DNA of 64,000 nucleotides from Candidatus Anaerobutyricum avicola (GTDB lineage Bacteria; Bacillota; Clostridia; Lachnospirales; Lachnospiraceae): NCBI GenBank assembly GCA_019113845.1, contig DXGQ01000041.1, positions 1 to 64,000 of the forward strand, read 5' to 3'. Shown piece by piece: positions 1 to 7,427 of this stretch (position 1 is its first letter; each line of letters starts with the position of its first letter). The notes under the pieces were generated by a model. It saw only the letters and a program-made list of their open reading frames with translations, ran no database searches and was not told where the DNA came from. The position numbers and the translations under genes were made by a program.

Positions 1-564
1 AGTTTATGGATTAGTGAATCATTATTATAGGTTCAGTCCTTTCAATTTTGTTCATTAAAATATGCTCTAAGGCCTTTTAGATAAGCGAAATTATAAATAT
101 TTCAATTGACGTTGCCTTTTTAAATTGAGAACAAATGTTTCCCATTTCTTTTCTTGCTTTTCATATCAAGGATAACACGATTGTATTCCTTTTGCATATC
201 CACCTTATTTTAAGTGATTTTTGGTATTCGTGTTCATCTCTTCATTGGATACACTACTGTCTTCCACCTGATTATCAATAATTCACTGCATCCGCAATTC
301 TCGCATGACAAATTTTTCCAACTACTGTTTAGAGTAATCTTCTGATACATCAATTTCAAACTCTTCAAATAATTATTGCATATAATTTCCATGTTGGACG
401 GTAGTTGAATTTCATTATTGTCAGTCAACGTCCAAAAATCCGTAATGACTACATGATCTCTACTGATACTTTGACTGAAATTATTTTTTTGTTTAACACT
501 AATCATCACCATTTTTCACATTCAATAATTTAATTGCAGTTTCAATTTTTACAAACGACTTTTT
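1..564. other. AT-rich stretch left of the insertion sequence, no secure gene
   Basis: This is part of the mobile element and contains no gene I can identify. On the minus strand a 92-codon open frame runs 512 to 234, with a CxxCxC cluster that could be the start of a zinc ribbon. Below it the same strand shows short lysine-rich coding-like pieces broken by stops down to base 1, so a decayed gene is possible. Nothing was recognised. Confidence 0.4.
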
Positions 565-584
565 AGCTCCACTTGAGTGATGCC
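565..584. repeat. Left copy of 20-bp target-site duplication
   Basis: AGCTCCACTTGAGTGATGCC directly abuts the left inverted repeat and recurs exactly at 2536-2555, directly abutting the right inverted repeat. Confidence 0.93.
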
Positions 585-603
585 CAATGGAGTCAACTTA
601 GTA
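585..603 (+). repeat. Left terminal inverted repeat of the IS
   Basis: The 19 bases CAATGGAGTCAACTTAGTA match the reverse complement of 2517-2535 at every position. Confidence 0.93.
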
Positions 604-734
604 AGTTGGCTCTTTTTTATTTTTTTGGAAATAAAAGAGTGTCTTTTTTACTTGTAGTTAAGTATAATTATCTATTTATTATCTTATTTCCTTTAGTTTT
701 GTTGTATAATGTAGTTAAGAAAGAAGGTGCTTCT

Positions 735-935
735 ATGTTCGTTAGAGTTATCAAAAATAATAAGGGTAAGAAAAATACCTGTTTTTGCGCACTCGTTGAA
801 TCCTATCGTGATTCTTCTGGCGTTCCTAAACATCGTGTCCTTATCAACTTTGGGCAGGTTGATGAGGAATCCGTTCCTTTTCTGAAGGCTGCTTTCGCCA
901 AGAAAAAGCCTCGTCTTGTCTATGATGATGAATAA
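735..935 (+). CDS. Short first ORF of the IS, 66 aa
   Basis: The ATG at 735 follows AAGAAGGTG at 721-729, a good ribosome site. The 66-residue product is basic, and its first 45 residues (MFVRVIKNNKGKK, then VESYRDSSGVPKHRVLINFG) resemble the N-terminal segment normally fused to IS1634-type transposases. Here it ends at 935, overlapping the start of the transposase ORF, which lies in the +1 frame. It may be a separate DNA-binding accessory protein, or the two could be joined by frameshifting; the sequence alone does not decide. An in-frame upstream extension to 573 would cross the IS end and is unlikely to be used. Confidence 0.65.
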   Translation: MFVRVIKNNKGKKNTCFCALVESYRDSSGVPKHRVLINFGQVDEESVPFLKAAFAKKKPRLVYDDE

Positions 936-2352
936 TGTAGTTAAGTCTTCTCAGCTGGCTGCTATCTTCAGTGAGTTTAATGCTATCATTCATTCTGATA
1001 TCACAAACAGACTCTGTCGCAAGAGAACACAGGACTTTACCAGAAATAGAAATATGAATTTCTATTCGCTCATCTATTACTTCATCTTCAGAAACAGAAC
1101 CACAACCAATGCTGAACTCTCTCATTTTTATTCTTCCATAGATCGATTTGAGAAGAGAATAAGCAAGCAGGCTCTCAACAAGGCCATTAGAAAGCTGAAT
1201 CCAAATGTTTTTTCATATCTCATCAATCGATTTTCAGCCATCTATTATACATCGTCGCTCCCTAAAAAATATAGAGGATATTTCCTGATTGCAGAAGATG
1301 GGACCTATATGGAAATCCCATACAATGTCTATAATATCTATGATTTTCATTTTGTGGAGAATCAACATATCATTGACATGTTCGATGTCAAAAAAGTCCA
1401 GTCCAAGGCCGGAGGACTCTATGATGTCCTTAATGGTCTGTTTATAGATTTTTCACTCAGGCCTGCACCATATTCAGAATTGCCTCTTGCGTTTTCTCAT
1501 CTCTATCGAAGTCAAAGTATATTCAAGGGAAAGAATGTCATTTATCTTGCTGACAGATATTATGGATCAGCCGAAATCATATCCCACCTTGAGTGTATTG
1601 ATTATCATTATATCATCAGAGGAAAAAGCAATTTCTATAAGAAGCAGGTTGCGCTCATGAAATCTGATGATGAATGGATTGAGGTGGAAATTGATGAAAA
1701 ATGGAGAAGGAGATTCCGATTTTCACCTGAAGCCATGGAATTGAGAGAAAATAATCCAGTCATGAAAATCAGGGTCATTAAAAGAAGAATTGAATATATC
1801 AACAATCATGGAGAGGCGTGTCAGAAAGAGCTTATTTTCTTTACCAACCTAGGAGAGGAATTCTCTGCTCAGGAAATCATTGAGCTATATACATATAGAT
1901 GGGATATCGAAGTTTCATACAAGACACTCAAAACAGACCAGGAGATAGAAAGGCATATAAGCAGTGATGGTGATGTTGCACGAAATGATATATATGCAAA
2001 GGTACTGTTTCATAATATTGCAGGAATCATGAGAAAAGAGTTGAACCGTTCACTTGAAATGAAAGAGTCAAATAGACAGTATGTTGTCAACATAGCACAG
2101 CTACATGAAATCATACATGATGTCAACATTCTGCTTTCAATGATCAATGGTAAAAAAAGACAGCTAAAAAAGAAGATAGAACAGATAGAGAAGATGCTAG
2201 ACAAAATAAAAGTGCCTGTTCGCCCAAACAGGCACTACCAACGATGGGGACGAGTCATGATTTCACCACCAAGCTATCGCTTCAGACTTGATGGAAGAAA
2301 CAATCCAAAAGTCAGACGATACAAATCAGTGCTTATGACAATATCCCCGTAG
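922..2352 (+). CDS. IS4-family DDE transposase
   Basis: This 476-residue protein catalyses cut-and-paste movement of the surrounding element. The DDE triad is visible: Asp in LIAEDGTYME, Asp in VIYLADRYYG and Glu in the YREK box YRWDIEVSYKTLK (Tyr, Arg, Glu and Lys at the expected spacings). The C-terminal part is lysine-rich and ends 183 bases before the right inverted repeat. The frame can also start at a TTG at 916, but ATGs at 922, 925 and 928 are more likely. A perfect 9-bp hairpin (2212-2220 with 2227-2235) lies inside the coding sequence near the C-terminus. The frame is intact, so the element is probably active. Confidence 0.9.
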   Translation: MMMNNVVKSSQLAAIFSEFNAIIHSDITNRLCRKRTQDFTRNRNMNFYSLIYYFIFRNRTTTNAELSHFYSSIDRFEKRISKQALNKAIRKLNPNVFSYLINRFSAIYYTSSLPKKYRGYFLIAEDGTYMEIPYNVYNIYDFHFVENQHIIDMFDVKKVQSKAGGLYDVLNGLFIDFSLRPAPYSELPLAFSHLYRSQSIFKGKNVIYLADRYYGSAEIISHLECIDYHYIIRGKSNFYKKQVALMKSDDEWIEVEIDEKWRRRFRFSPEAMELRENNPVMKIRVIKRRIEYINNHGEACQKELIFFTNLGEEFSAQEIIELYTYRWDIEVSYKTLKTDQEIERHISSDGDVARNDIYAKVLFHNIAGIMRKELNRSLEMKESNRQYVVNIAQLHEIIHDVNILLSMINGKKRQLKKKIEQIEKMLDKIKVPVRPNRHYQRWGRVMISPPSYRFRLDGRNNPKVRRYKSVLMTISP

Positions 2353-2516
2353 TTAAGAATACAATTATATTGTATCATAAATTTAATGGGATAAAATTTT
2401 AAAAAACGAAAAAAATCAACAGGGGCTTTATGCGCTTTTTTTGCATAATAATAAAGAGTACATATAGTCATACCACAAGAATAACAGAAATAAAAAAAGA
2501 GTCACCTAGTCTAATA

Positions 2517-2535
2517 TACTAAGTTGACTCCATTG
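2517..2535 (-). repeat. Right terminal inverted repeat of the IS
   Basis: It is the exact inverted copy of 585-603 and is followed at once by the right target duplication. Confidence 0.93.
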
Positions 2536-2555
2536 AGCTCCACTTGAGTGATGCC
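2536..2555. repeat. Right copy of 20-bp target-site duplication
   Basis: It is identical to 565-584 over 20 bases. The next base differs from the base after the left copy, so the duplication is exactly 20 bp. Confidence 0.93.
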
Positions 2556-2668
2556 TATTTTTCTTTCTAAGATTCCTTTTATCATAAATATCCTAATAAG
2601 TTTATTTATCGTTACTAAATAAATTATTAGGGTACTTCCCACGTTCTAAACATCACTCTCACCTCAAG

Positions 2669-3718
2669 TTACTGGCTATTGGTTTTTTGATAGTTTCCAT
2701 ACAATTGACCGCAAGCAGCGTCTATATCAATGCCAAATTGACTTCTAATGGTAACTTTAATTCCTGCTGACTTTAATTCTTTATAAAAGTTGACAAGACA
2801 TTTCTCATTTGCTTCTTCAAACCGCATCCGTGAACTAACAGTCGGGTTATATCTAATGATGTTCACATGATACAAGTTCCCACTCCTATATCTACCTCTT
2901 AAAAGGTTTACGACTTCTTTCGCATGTTCAATAGAATCATTAACTCCGTGCAACATAATATAAGCAATATAAACTTTTCTTGAGGTTACTCGTATATGCT
3001 CATCTAATGTATCCATCACATCTGATAATGGGTAGCGTTCATTAATTGGCATTAACTCACTTCGCTGTTCATTAAAAGGAGAATGTAATGAAAATGTCAG
3101 GTTGACCTGCGGATAGTTTTGAGTCAATTTTTTAATGTTTGGAATAATTCCTATAGTGGATATAGATAACCTACGCGGACTTAAAGCAAACAACGCAGGA
3201 TCTGTAAGTACATTTAAAGCATCAAAAACTTGTACATTCGCTAATGCTTCTCCCATTCCCATAAAAGAAATACTGTCAATTGAATGCCCTTGTAAGTGAA
3301 AGTACAAAATCTGGTCAGTAATTTCATCTGAAGTTAAGTTACGTTTTAAACCTATATCTCCAGTTGCACAAAATTTACAACCAAAATTACAACCGCACTG
3401 CGATGATATACAAAATGACTCCCAACCAGCTTTATATTTCATATTTACCGTTTCTATTTTTTCGTCTCCTGAAATTCCAAATAAGACTTTTGAAACTTGT
3501 GTAGATTGTTGTGCTTTTAAAGGAACAATATTTAAAATCGATTCTCCAAACTCCTCAATTAACATATCTCTTAGTGATTTAGGAAGAACCGTTATTTCGT
3601 TGAAATTATTTATTCTCCCTGGGAATATAGCATTTGTAATTTGTTTCATTCTATAATTAGGAAATTTATTCTGCTTCAAGAACTCTTGAATTCTTATATA
3701 CTTATTTTTTTGTTGCAT
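2669..3718 (-). CDS. cfr(B): Cfr(B)-type 23S rRNA (adenine-2503 C8) methyltransferase
   Basis: This radical-SAM enzyme methylates C8 of A2503 in 23S rRNA, conferring resistance to phenicols, lincosamides, oxazolidinones, pleuromutilins and streptogramin A. It has 349 residues, the family length. The [4Fe-4S]-binding motif is Cys110, Cys114 and Cys117, and the two mechanistic cysteines are visible at about Cys103 and Cys336, the latter in DAACGQLYG. The long motif around ETVNMKYKAGWESF and the FMGMGE motif separate Cfr from housekeeping RlmN. From memory the sequence is closer to Cfr(B) of C. difficile/Enterococcus than to staphylococcal Cfr. It is read from its own promoter through a leader ORF and hairpin. 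The IS lies 114 bases past its stop codon and does not damage it. Confidence 0.93.
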   Translation of the reverse strand: MQQKNKYIRIQEFLKQNKFPNYRMKQITNAIFPGRINNFNEITVLPKSLRDMLIEEFGESILNIVPLKAQQSTQVSKVLFGISGDEKIETVNMKYKAGWESFCISSQCGCNFGCKFCATGDIGLKRNLTSDEITDQILYFHLQGHSIDSISFMGMGEALANVQVFDALNVLTDPALFALSPRRLSISTIGIIPNIKKLTQNYPQVNLTFSLHSPFNEQRSELMPINERYPLSDVMDTLDEHIRVTSRKVYIAYIMLHGVNDSIEHAKEVVNLLRGRYRSGNLYHVNIIRYNPTVSSRMRFEEANEKCLVNFYKELKSAGIKVTIRSQFGIDIDAACGQLYGNYQKTNSQ

Positions 3719-3757
3719 GTTTTCTCATCCTTCCATATAACTCTGGTTTGTTTGGAC

Positions 3758-3877
3758 CTATGTCAATACTTTGGACACAAAAAGTTGAACATTTTCTCTC
3801 TGCATGATATTAATACGTAGAGAAAGATTACCAACTTTTGCATTTTTACCAAACAAAATTCTAAAAACAGTTAACAT
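3758..3877 (-). CDS. Candidate leader peptide of cfr(B), 39 aa
   Basis: The minus strand has an ATG at 3877 preceded by GAGGTG (3889-3884) at ideal spacing, giving 39 codons that begin MLTVFRILFGKN and end at a TAG at 3758-3760, 40 bases before cfr(B). It lies between the promoter and the gene, and most of a large hairpin falls inside it. This is the layout of ribosome-stalling leaders of inducible ribosome-resistance genes. No known stalling motif was recognised, so the regulatory role is inference. Confidence 0.6.
   Translation of the reverse strand: MLTVFRILFGKNAKVGNLSLRINIMQRENVQLFVSKVLT
3778..3840 (-). promoter_or_regulatory. Attenuator-like hairpin ahead of cfr(B)
   Basis: Long imperfect arms pair (CAAAAGTTG with CAACTTTTTG, and TTTCTCT with AGAGAAA) around a loop of roughly 20 bases. 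On the minus strand the stem is followed by a short T-run. It overlaps the end of the leader ORF, so a ribosome translating the leader would disrupt it. Confidence 0.55.
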
Positions 3878-3914
3878 TGCTTTCACCTCTTTCTTGTCAA
3901 TATAAGTGTTAAAT

Positions 3915-3943
3915 AGTATACCATAAATCTTTCCCTATGTAAA
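3915..3943 (-). promoter_or_regulatory. Promoter of the leader and cfr(B)
   Basis: On the minus strand TTTACA (3943-3938) and TATACT (3920-3915) are separated by 17 bases. A TG upstream of the -10 hexamer makes it an extended -10 promoter. The leader start codon lies 38 bases downstream. Confidence 0.75.
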
Positions 3944-4055
3944 CTCAAAAAAATACATGTAATTTGAAAAACAAACAATTTTGGATATAAATGTAGTTAA
4001 ACTAACCTGCACCGTTTACCGTTAACATTTAGATGAAAAACAAGAAATCTTTTAT

Positions 4056-4403
4056 TTATTCAATTTTATTTAAAATTAAAATTGCAATAATCTCAATAAA
4101 TATCATCGTATCATAAAGCCATTGGATTACATTGGCACAAAAAACATAACCTACTTCCAAAGTATCAGGCACCATTGCTCCAACTGCTTTTGCAAGTAAA
4201 TTTGCCATAATTATAAAATAGATAAAGGCAATCGCACTAGCTTTTCCTTTAATTTTCCACCCACGTTCATCTCGATTTTGTTTTCGTACAAACATTACAA
4301 TCAATATCAATGTAAGTGACAAACTTGCCCATGCACCAATTATCAAAACAGTTTTACTGTTAAATACATTCCATAAAAATTCGTATAATGATAACACAGT
4401 CAA
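4056..4403 (-). CDS. Small membrane protein paired with an XRE regulator
   Basis: This 115-residue protein has three clear hydrophobic segments (about 18-40, 55-78 and 87-112) and a basic stretch after the first (VRKQNRDERGWKIKGK). Its start overlaps the stop of the upstream XRE gene by 4 bases, so the two are translationally coupled. Pairs of a short XRE repressor and a multi-span protein are common in Firmicutes elements. The function is not known; a membrane sensor or self-immunity role is only a guess. Confidence 0.7.
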   Translation of the reverse strand: MTVLSLYEFLWNVFNSKTVLIIGAWASLSLTLILIVMFVRKQNRDERGWKIKGKASAIAFIYFIIMANLLAKAVGAMVPDTLEVGYVFCANVIQWLYDTMIFIEIIAILILNKIE

Positions 4404-4621
4404 TCCTCCCTAAAATCAAATAAATCTTCAATCGTTACATCAAACACTTTCGCAATACTGTATGCCAACAACATAGAGGGATTATAACGATTTCTCTCAA
4501 GCTGTATAATCGTTTGTCGTGATACGCCTACAAGGTCAGCGAGTTCCTGCTGGCTCATTCGTTTTGTCGCTCGGTAAACATGAATTTTGCTATCAAACGA
4601 ATATTTATTTTTCTTTGCCAC
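4400..4621 (-). CDS. Short XRE-family regulator (73 aa)
   Basis: The protein is almost entirely one Cro/C1-type helix-turn-helix (QQELADLVGVSRQTIIQLERNR, about residues 24-46) followed by the VFDVTIEDLF helix typical of the YozG-like short regulators. It has no sensory domain. It overlaps the membrane-protein gene by ATGA, and the pair probably forms a self-regulated unit. It faces a strong terminator at 4759-4822. Confidence 0.85.
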   Translation of the reverse strand: MAKKNKYSFDSKIHVYRATKRMSQQELADLVGVSRQTIIQLERNRYNPSMLLAYSIAKVFDVTIEDLFDFRED

Positions 4622-4758
4622 TCATACACCGCCTTTATCGTAATTTTCCATTTCCGATTATAACATATTTCTTACATTTTGTGTGGCTGTTTTTAATACC
4701 TTATGAGAAAATCGTGCAACTATCCCTTTTTCCCTCTTGATTACCCAACACAGAACAG

Positions 4759-4822
4759 AAAAAGCCCTGTCAAGAGCTTTGCCACCATTGGTGGTGCTTT
4801 GCACTCTTGATCGGGCTTTTTG
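4759..4822. terminator. Bidirectional intrinsic terminator
   Basis: Long arms (AAAAAGCCCTGTCAAGAG and CTCTTGATCGGGCTTTTT) enclose an inner CCACCATTGGTGG hairpin. A-runs precede and T-runs follow the stem, so it works on both strands. It sits downstream of the XRE gene at 4854. Confidence 0.85.
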
Positions 4823-4853
4823 TTTGCTGTATCTTCTCACAAGAGGAAAAAGA

Positions 4854-5474
4854 TTACTCGTCCTCATCATCAAAATGGTTATTCCCTAATACTTCCCGTA
4901 ACAGTTCCATATCTTCTTTTGAGTTGGGGTTTATCCGTTTCACGAATTGAAAAGGTGTTTTATACTTATGTCCCTCTATGCTTTCCCCAAACATATCCAT
5001 GCTGTATAAATCATCATATCGGTCTAACAATCTTTGAAACTTCAAATGCTGGATAAATTCTTTAATTGGGTAAAGGTCGCCTGCCTGTATGTTATTTCCG
5101 TTGATGTAGTCGGTAATATATTCCCGTAACTTTTCTAACTCATATTCCAGCCATTCTTCCTCACTATCAAAAAAGTTGTCATAATGCCCGTGTTTCAGTT
5201 CTGTATTTAGGCGTTCTTCGGCTCTTAGAAACTGACAGACTTCCTTTTCAGCCTGATTGATATATTTCCATTCCCCCGACAACAGTTCATTGGGCGTTAC
5301 GTCCAGCACTTCCATTATCTTTTCCAGCGTATCATAGGCAGGATAATTCAATCCTCGTTCAATCTTGGAAAGGCTCTGCATATTGATACCGATTTTGTCC
5401 GCAAGCTCCTGCTGTTTCATTCCTCTGTATTTTCTGATGGTCTGTATGTTGTTTCCCAAAAAATTTATTTTCAC
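4854..5474 (-). CDS. XRE-family regulator of the element (206 aa)
   Basis: An N-terminal Cro/C1 helix-turn-helix (about residues 8-65, KQQELADKIGINMQSLSKIERG) is followed by about 130 residues of acidic helical sequence with no recognised domain. It is divergent from the relaxase gene and sits on the far side of the oriT region, the position of regulators in Tn916/Tn1549-like elements. It may control mobilisation or excision genes; the DNA target was not identified. The ATG at 5474 is the only plausible start. Confidence 0.85.
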   Translation of the reverse strand: MKINFLGNNIQTIRKYRGMKQQELADKIGINMQSLSKIERGLNYPAYDTLEKIMEVLDVTPNELLSGEWKYINQAEKEVCQFLRAEERLNTELKHGHYDNFFDSEEEWLEYELEKLREYITDYINGNNIQAGDLYPIKEFIQHLKFQRLLDRYDDLYSMDMFGESIEGHKYKTPFQFVKRINPNSKEDMELLREVLGNNHFDDEDE

Positions 5475-5725
5475 TGCATAACCCTCCGTAACTCTGTATA
5501 TCTTCTTATTTCGTTTCCGTTATAAGTCTATCATGCTTAATATGGTTTGTAAAGACAAAAAAAGATATTGACAAATAAGCATACAAGAATTATTATGTGT
5601 TTGTAAATAATTAAGCACAACAGAATGAAATATAAAACCATTTAAAAAGTAAATCCTATCTGATTAAACCCGTAGATATGAATATCGGTTGATATGGCAT
5701 GGTTAGAAAAGGACAAACAGGGTTT

Positions 5726-5813
5726 GCAGACAAAGCATTGCAGGACTGCTGGCGTGCGTCAGCGACAACGCCATGACGGCTCTGCCGTCAAAGGACGGAA
5801 ATGCTTTGTCTGC
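5726..5813. repeat. Nested inverted repeats next to oriT
   Basis: A perfect 14-bp inverted repeat (GCAGACAAAGCATT at 5726-5739, its complement at 5800-5813) encloses two smaller stems, one of them TGACGGC/GCCGTCA. Single-stranded, this would fold into a three-way junction. Such structures occur at relaxase substrates and single-strand origins; which applies here is not shown. Confidence 0.6.
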
Positions 5814-5836
5814 TGGCGAGCCTGCGAGCCTTACCT

Positions 5837-5864
5837 GTGCCCCCGTTATCTAACAGGGGGGCAC
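5837..5864. other. oriT-like hairpin
   Basis: Arms GTGCCCCC and GGGGGGCAC flank a short loop, and the right side reads CTAACAGGGGGG. This is the form of the GC-rich nick region of Tn916 and ICEBs1 as I remember it. It lies 143 bases before the relaxase start, in the expected orientation. Confidence 0.75.
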
Positions 5865-6007
5865 TATTTCACAAAAGACAAGTCAAAAACCATACACCCC
5901 CAAACCTGTGAGTAGTAATGAGAGGTTTTAAGAAGATAGTACATATCACACTTTTTGAAAGGTGGTTTACAGGTATTTCAAGGCTATTGTGGGATTGGAG
6001 GAATACA

Positions 6008-7150
6008 ATGAACAATTTAGAATTTGCACTTGAAATGAAGAACAAACGTCTTGCCAGCGGTCTTTCACAAGGAGAACTTGCAAGTCTTACCCATGTATCA
6101 AGATATAGTATCAACCGCTTTGAGAACGGAAAAGCTAACGCCAGCAAGGAAACACAGAACATTATCCTGCGTTGTCTGAATTACTATATCTGCGATAAGC
6201 CTTTTTATCTGCTCGTTGATTATCTGTCTGTCCGTTTTCCAACGACTGACGCATTGGAAGTTATCCGAAAGGTGCTTGGCATGAAAGCAGATTATTTTAT
6301 CCATTATGACTATGGGTATTATGGCTATAAGGAGCATTATGCTTACGGGGAAATCAAGGTCATGGCTTCTGATGATGAACACATGGGCGTATTTTTAGAA
6401 TTAAAAGGGGCAGGCTCACGCAACATGGAATATGTCTTACAGGCACAGAACAGGGACTGGTATTCATTCTTAAACCGCTGTCTTGACTGTGGCGGTGTTA
6501 TCCGACGTTTTGACTTGGCAATCAATGATATGTGCGGTCTGCTGGATATTCCTGTGCTATCTGAAAAATACAGAAATGGTGGTGCGGAATGTCGCTGTAA
6601 AAACTATGAAAATGTACAAGGTGGAAAATTAAGCGGAAAAAACCGTAATTTAGCAAGTACCCTTTATATCGGCTCAAAGGCAAGCACAAAATATTTCTGC
6701 CTGTATGAAAAACAAAAGGAACAGGCAACGAAAAAGAAACATACCGATATTATCAACCGTTTTGAAATTCGTCTGCGTGACAAAAAGGCGGTACAGGCAG
6801 TTGAAGAACTGTTATTGACGTATAACCCTCATGGGCTGGTGTTTTATCTCATTACCGATTTTGTGGAATTTCCTGACTATCCATTGTGGGAGATATTCAT
6901 TTCCCATGACAGTTTACCTTTTGAAATGAACCCTGTACCTGTCAATATGGAACGCACTCTGCAATGGCTGGAAAGACAGGTCATGCCGTCAATCGTGATG
7001 ATAGAGGAAATCGACAGGCTGACAGGTTCAAACTACATGAAAATGATTGATGAATGTACCCACCTTTCTGAAAAACAGGAAATGCTTGTGGAACAGATGT
7101 GTACGGACATATCAGACGTAATCGAAAGTGAGGGGGTGTTTTATGAGTAA
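6008..7150 (+). CDS. mobT: MobT-type relaxase / Rep_trans protein (Tn916 Orf20-like)
   Basis: The protein nicks the transfer origin and, in related elements, starts rolling-circle replication. The chosen ATG follows GGAGG at 5997-6001; an in-frame ATG at 5918 has no ribosome site and adds an unrelated leader. The 380-residue product has an N-terminal helix-turn-helix (about 17-50, [22 protein letters not shown]) and then the Rep_trans fold ([31 protein letters not shown]). The combination matches MobT relaxases of Tn916 and ICEBs1. It overlaps xis by 8 bases. Confidence 0.87.
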   Translation: MNNLEFALEMKNKRLASGLSQGELASLTHVSRYSINRFENGKANASKETQNIILRCLNYYICDKPFYLLVDYLSVRFPTTDALEVIRKVLGMKADYFIHYDYGYYGYKEHYAYGEIKVMASDDEHMGVFLELKGAGSRNMEYVLQAQNRDWYSFLNRCLDCGGVIRRFDLAINDMCGLLDIPVLSEKYRNGGAECRCKNYENVQGGKLSGKNRNLASTLYIGSKASTKYFCLYEKQKEQATKKKHTDIINRFEIRLRDKKAVQAVEELLLTYNPHGLVFYLITDFVEFPDYPLWEIFISHDSLPFEMNPVPVNMERTLQWLERQVMPSIVMIEEIDRLTGSNYMKMIDECTHLSEKQEMLVEQMCTDISDVIESEGVFYE

Positions 7151-7349
7151 TACACAGGATATTCCCGTATGGGAAAAATACACCCTTACCATTGAAGAAG
7201 CGTCAAAGTATTTCCGCATTGGAGAAAACAAGTTAAGACGATTGGCAGAGGAAAACAAGGACGCTGGCTGGCTCATTATGAATGGCAACCGCATACAGAT
7301 TAAACGCCGACAGTTTGAAAAGGTTATTGATAAATTGGACGCAATCTAA
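7143..7349 (+). CDS. xis: Excisionase, Tn916 Xis type
   Basis: This 68-residue DNA-bending protein directs the integrase toward excision. The core [20 protein letters not shown] and the ending [19 protein letters not shown] are those of Tn916 Xis. The ATG at 7143 follows GAGGGGG and is preferred over a GTG at 7128. It overlaps the relaxase stop and lies 78 bases ahead of the integrase gene. Confidence 0.93.
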   Translation: MSNTQDIPVWEKYTLTIEEASKYFRIGENKLRRLAEENKDAGWLIMNGNRIQIKRRQFEKVIDKLDAI

Positions 7350-7427
7350 TGCAAATGAGCCTTGTATGTGTTATGATGAACACAAGTCATATCAAGGCTC
7401 TTTCCAACAAGGAAAGGAGCAGACACC

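Larger units (their letters stand above)
585..2535 (+). mobile_element. IS4-type insertion sequence, 1951 bp, complete
   Basis: The element is bounded by perfect 19-bp terminal inverted repeats (585-603 and 2517-2535, CAATGGAGTCAACTTAGTA inward from each end) and flanked by an identical 20-bp direct repeat. It contains a short first ORF and a DDE transposase ORF. Both ends, the duplication and an uninterrupted transposase point to a recent insertion. The host site lies between the AT-rich left stretch and cfr(B) and interrupts no recognisable gene. Two ORFs and a 20-bp duplication are unusual for the IS4 family, whose duplications are commonly about 9-13 bp. Confidence 0.92.
5475..6007. other. 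Gene-free mobilisation region between XRE gene and relaxase
   Basis: The region carries the divergent promoters, a nested inverted-repeat structure (5726-5813) and the oriT-like hairpin (5837-5864). An open frame at 5694-5915 is an accident of this structured DNA: it reads across all the hairpins and its protein resembles nothing. Confidence 0.6.

Noticed and set aside
2212-2235. Perfect hairpin that looks like a terminator inside the IS
   Set aside because: It lies inside the transposase coding sequence and has no T-run after it. It is recorded in the transposase entry only.
5694-5915. 73-codon open frame before the relaxase
   Set aside because: It reads straight through the oriT hairpin and nested repeats, has Cys/Arg/His-rich composition of structured DNA, and resembles no protein.
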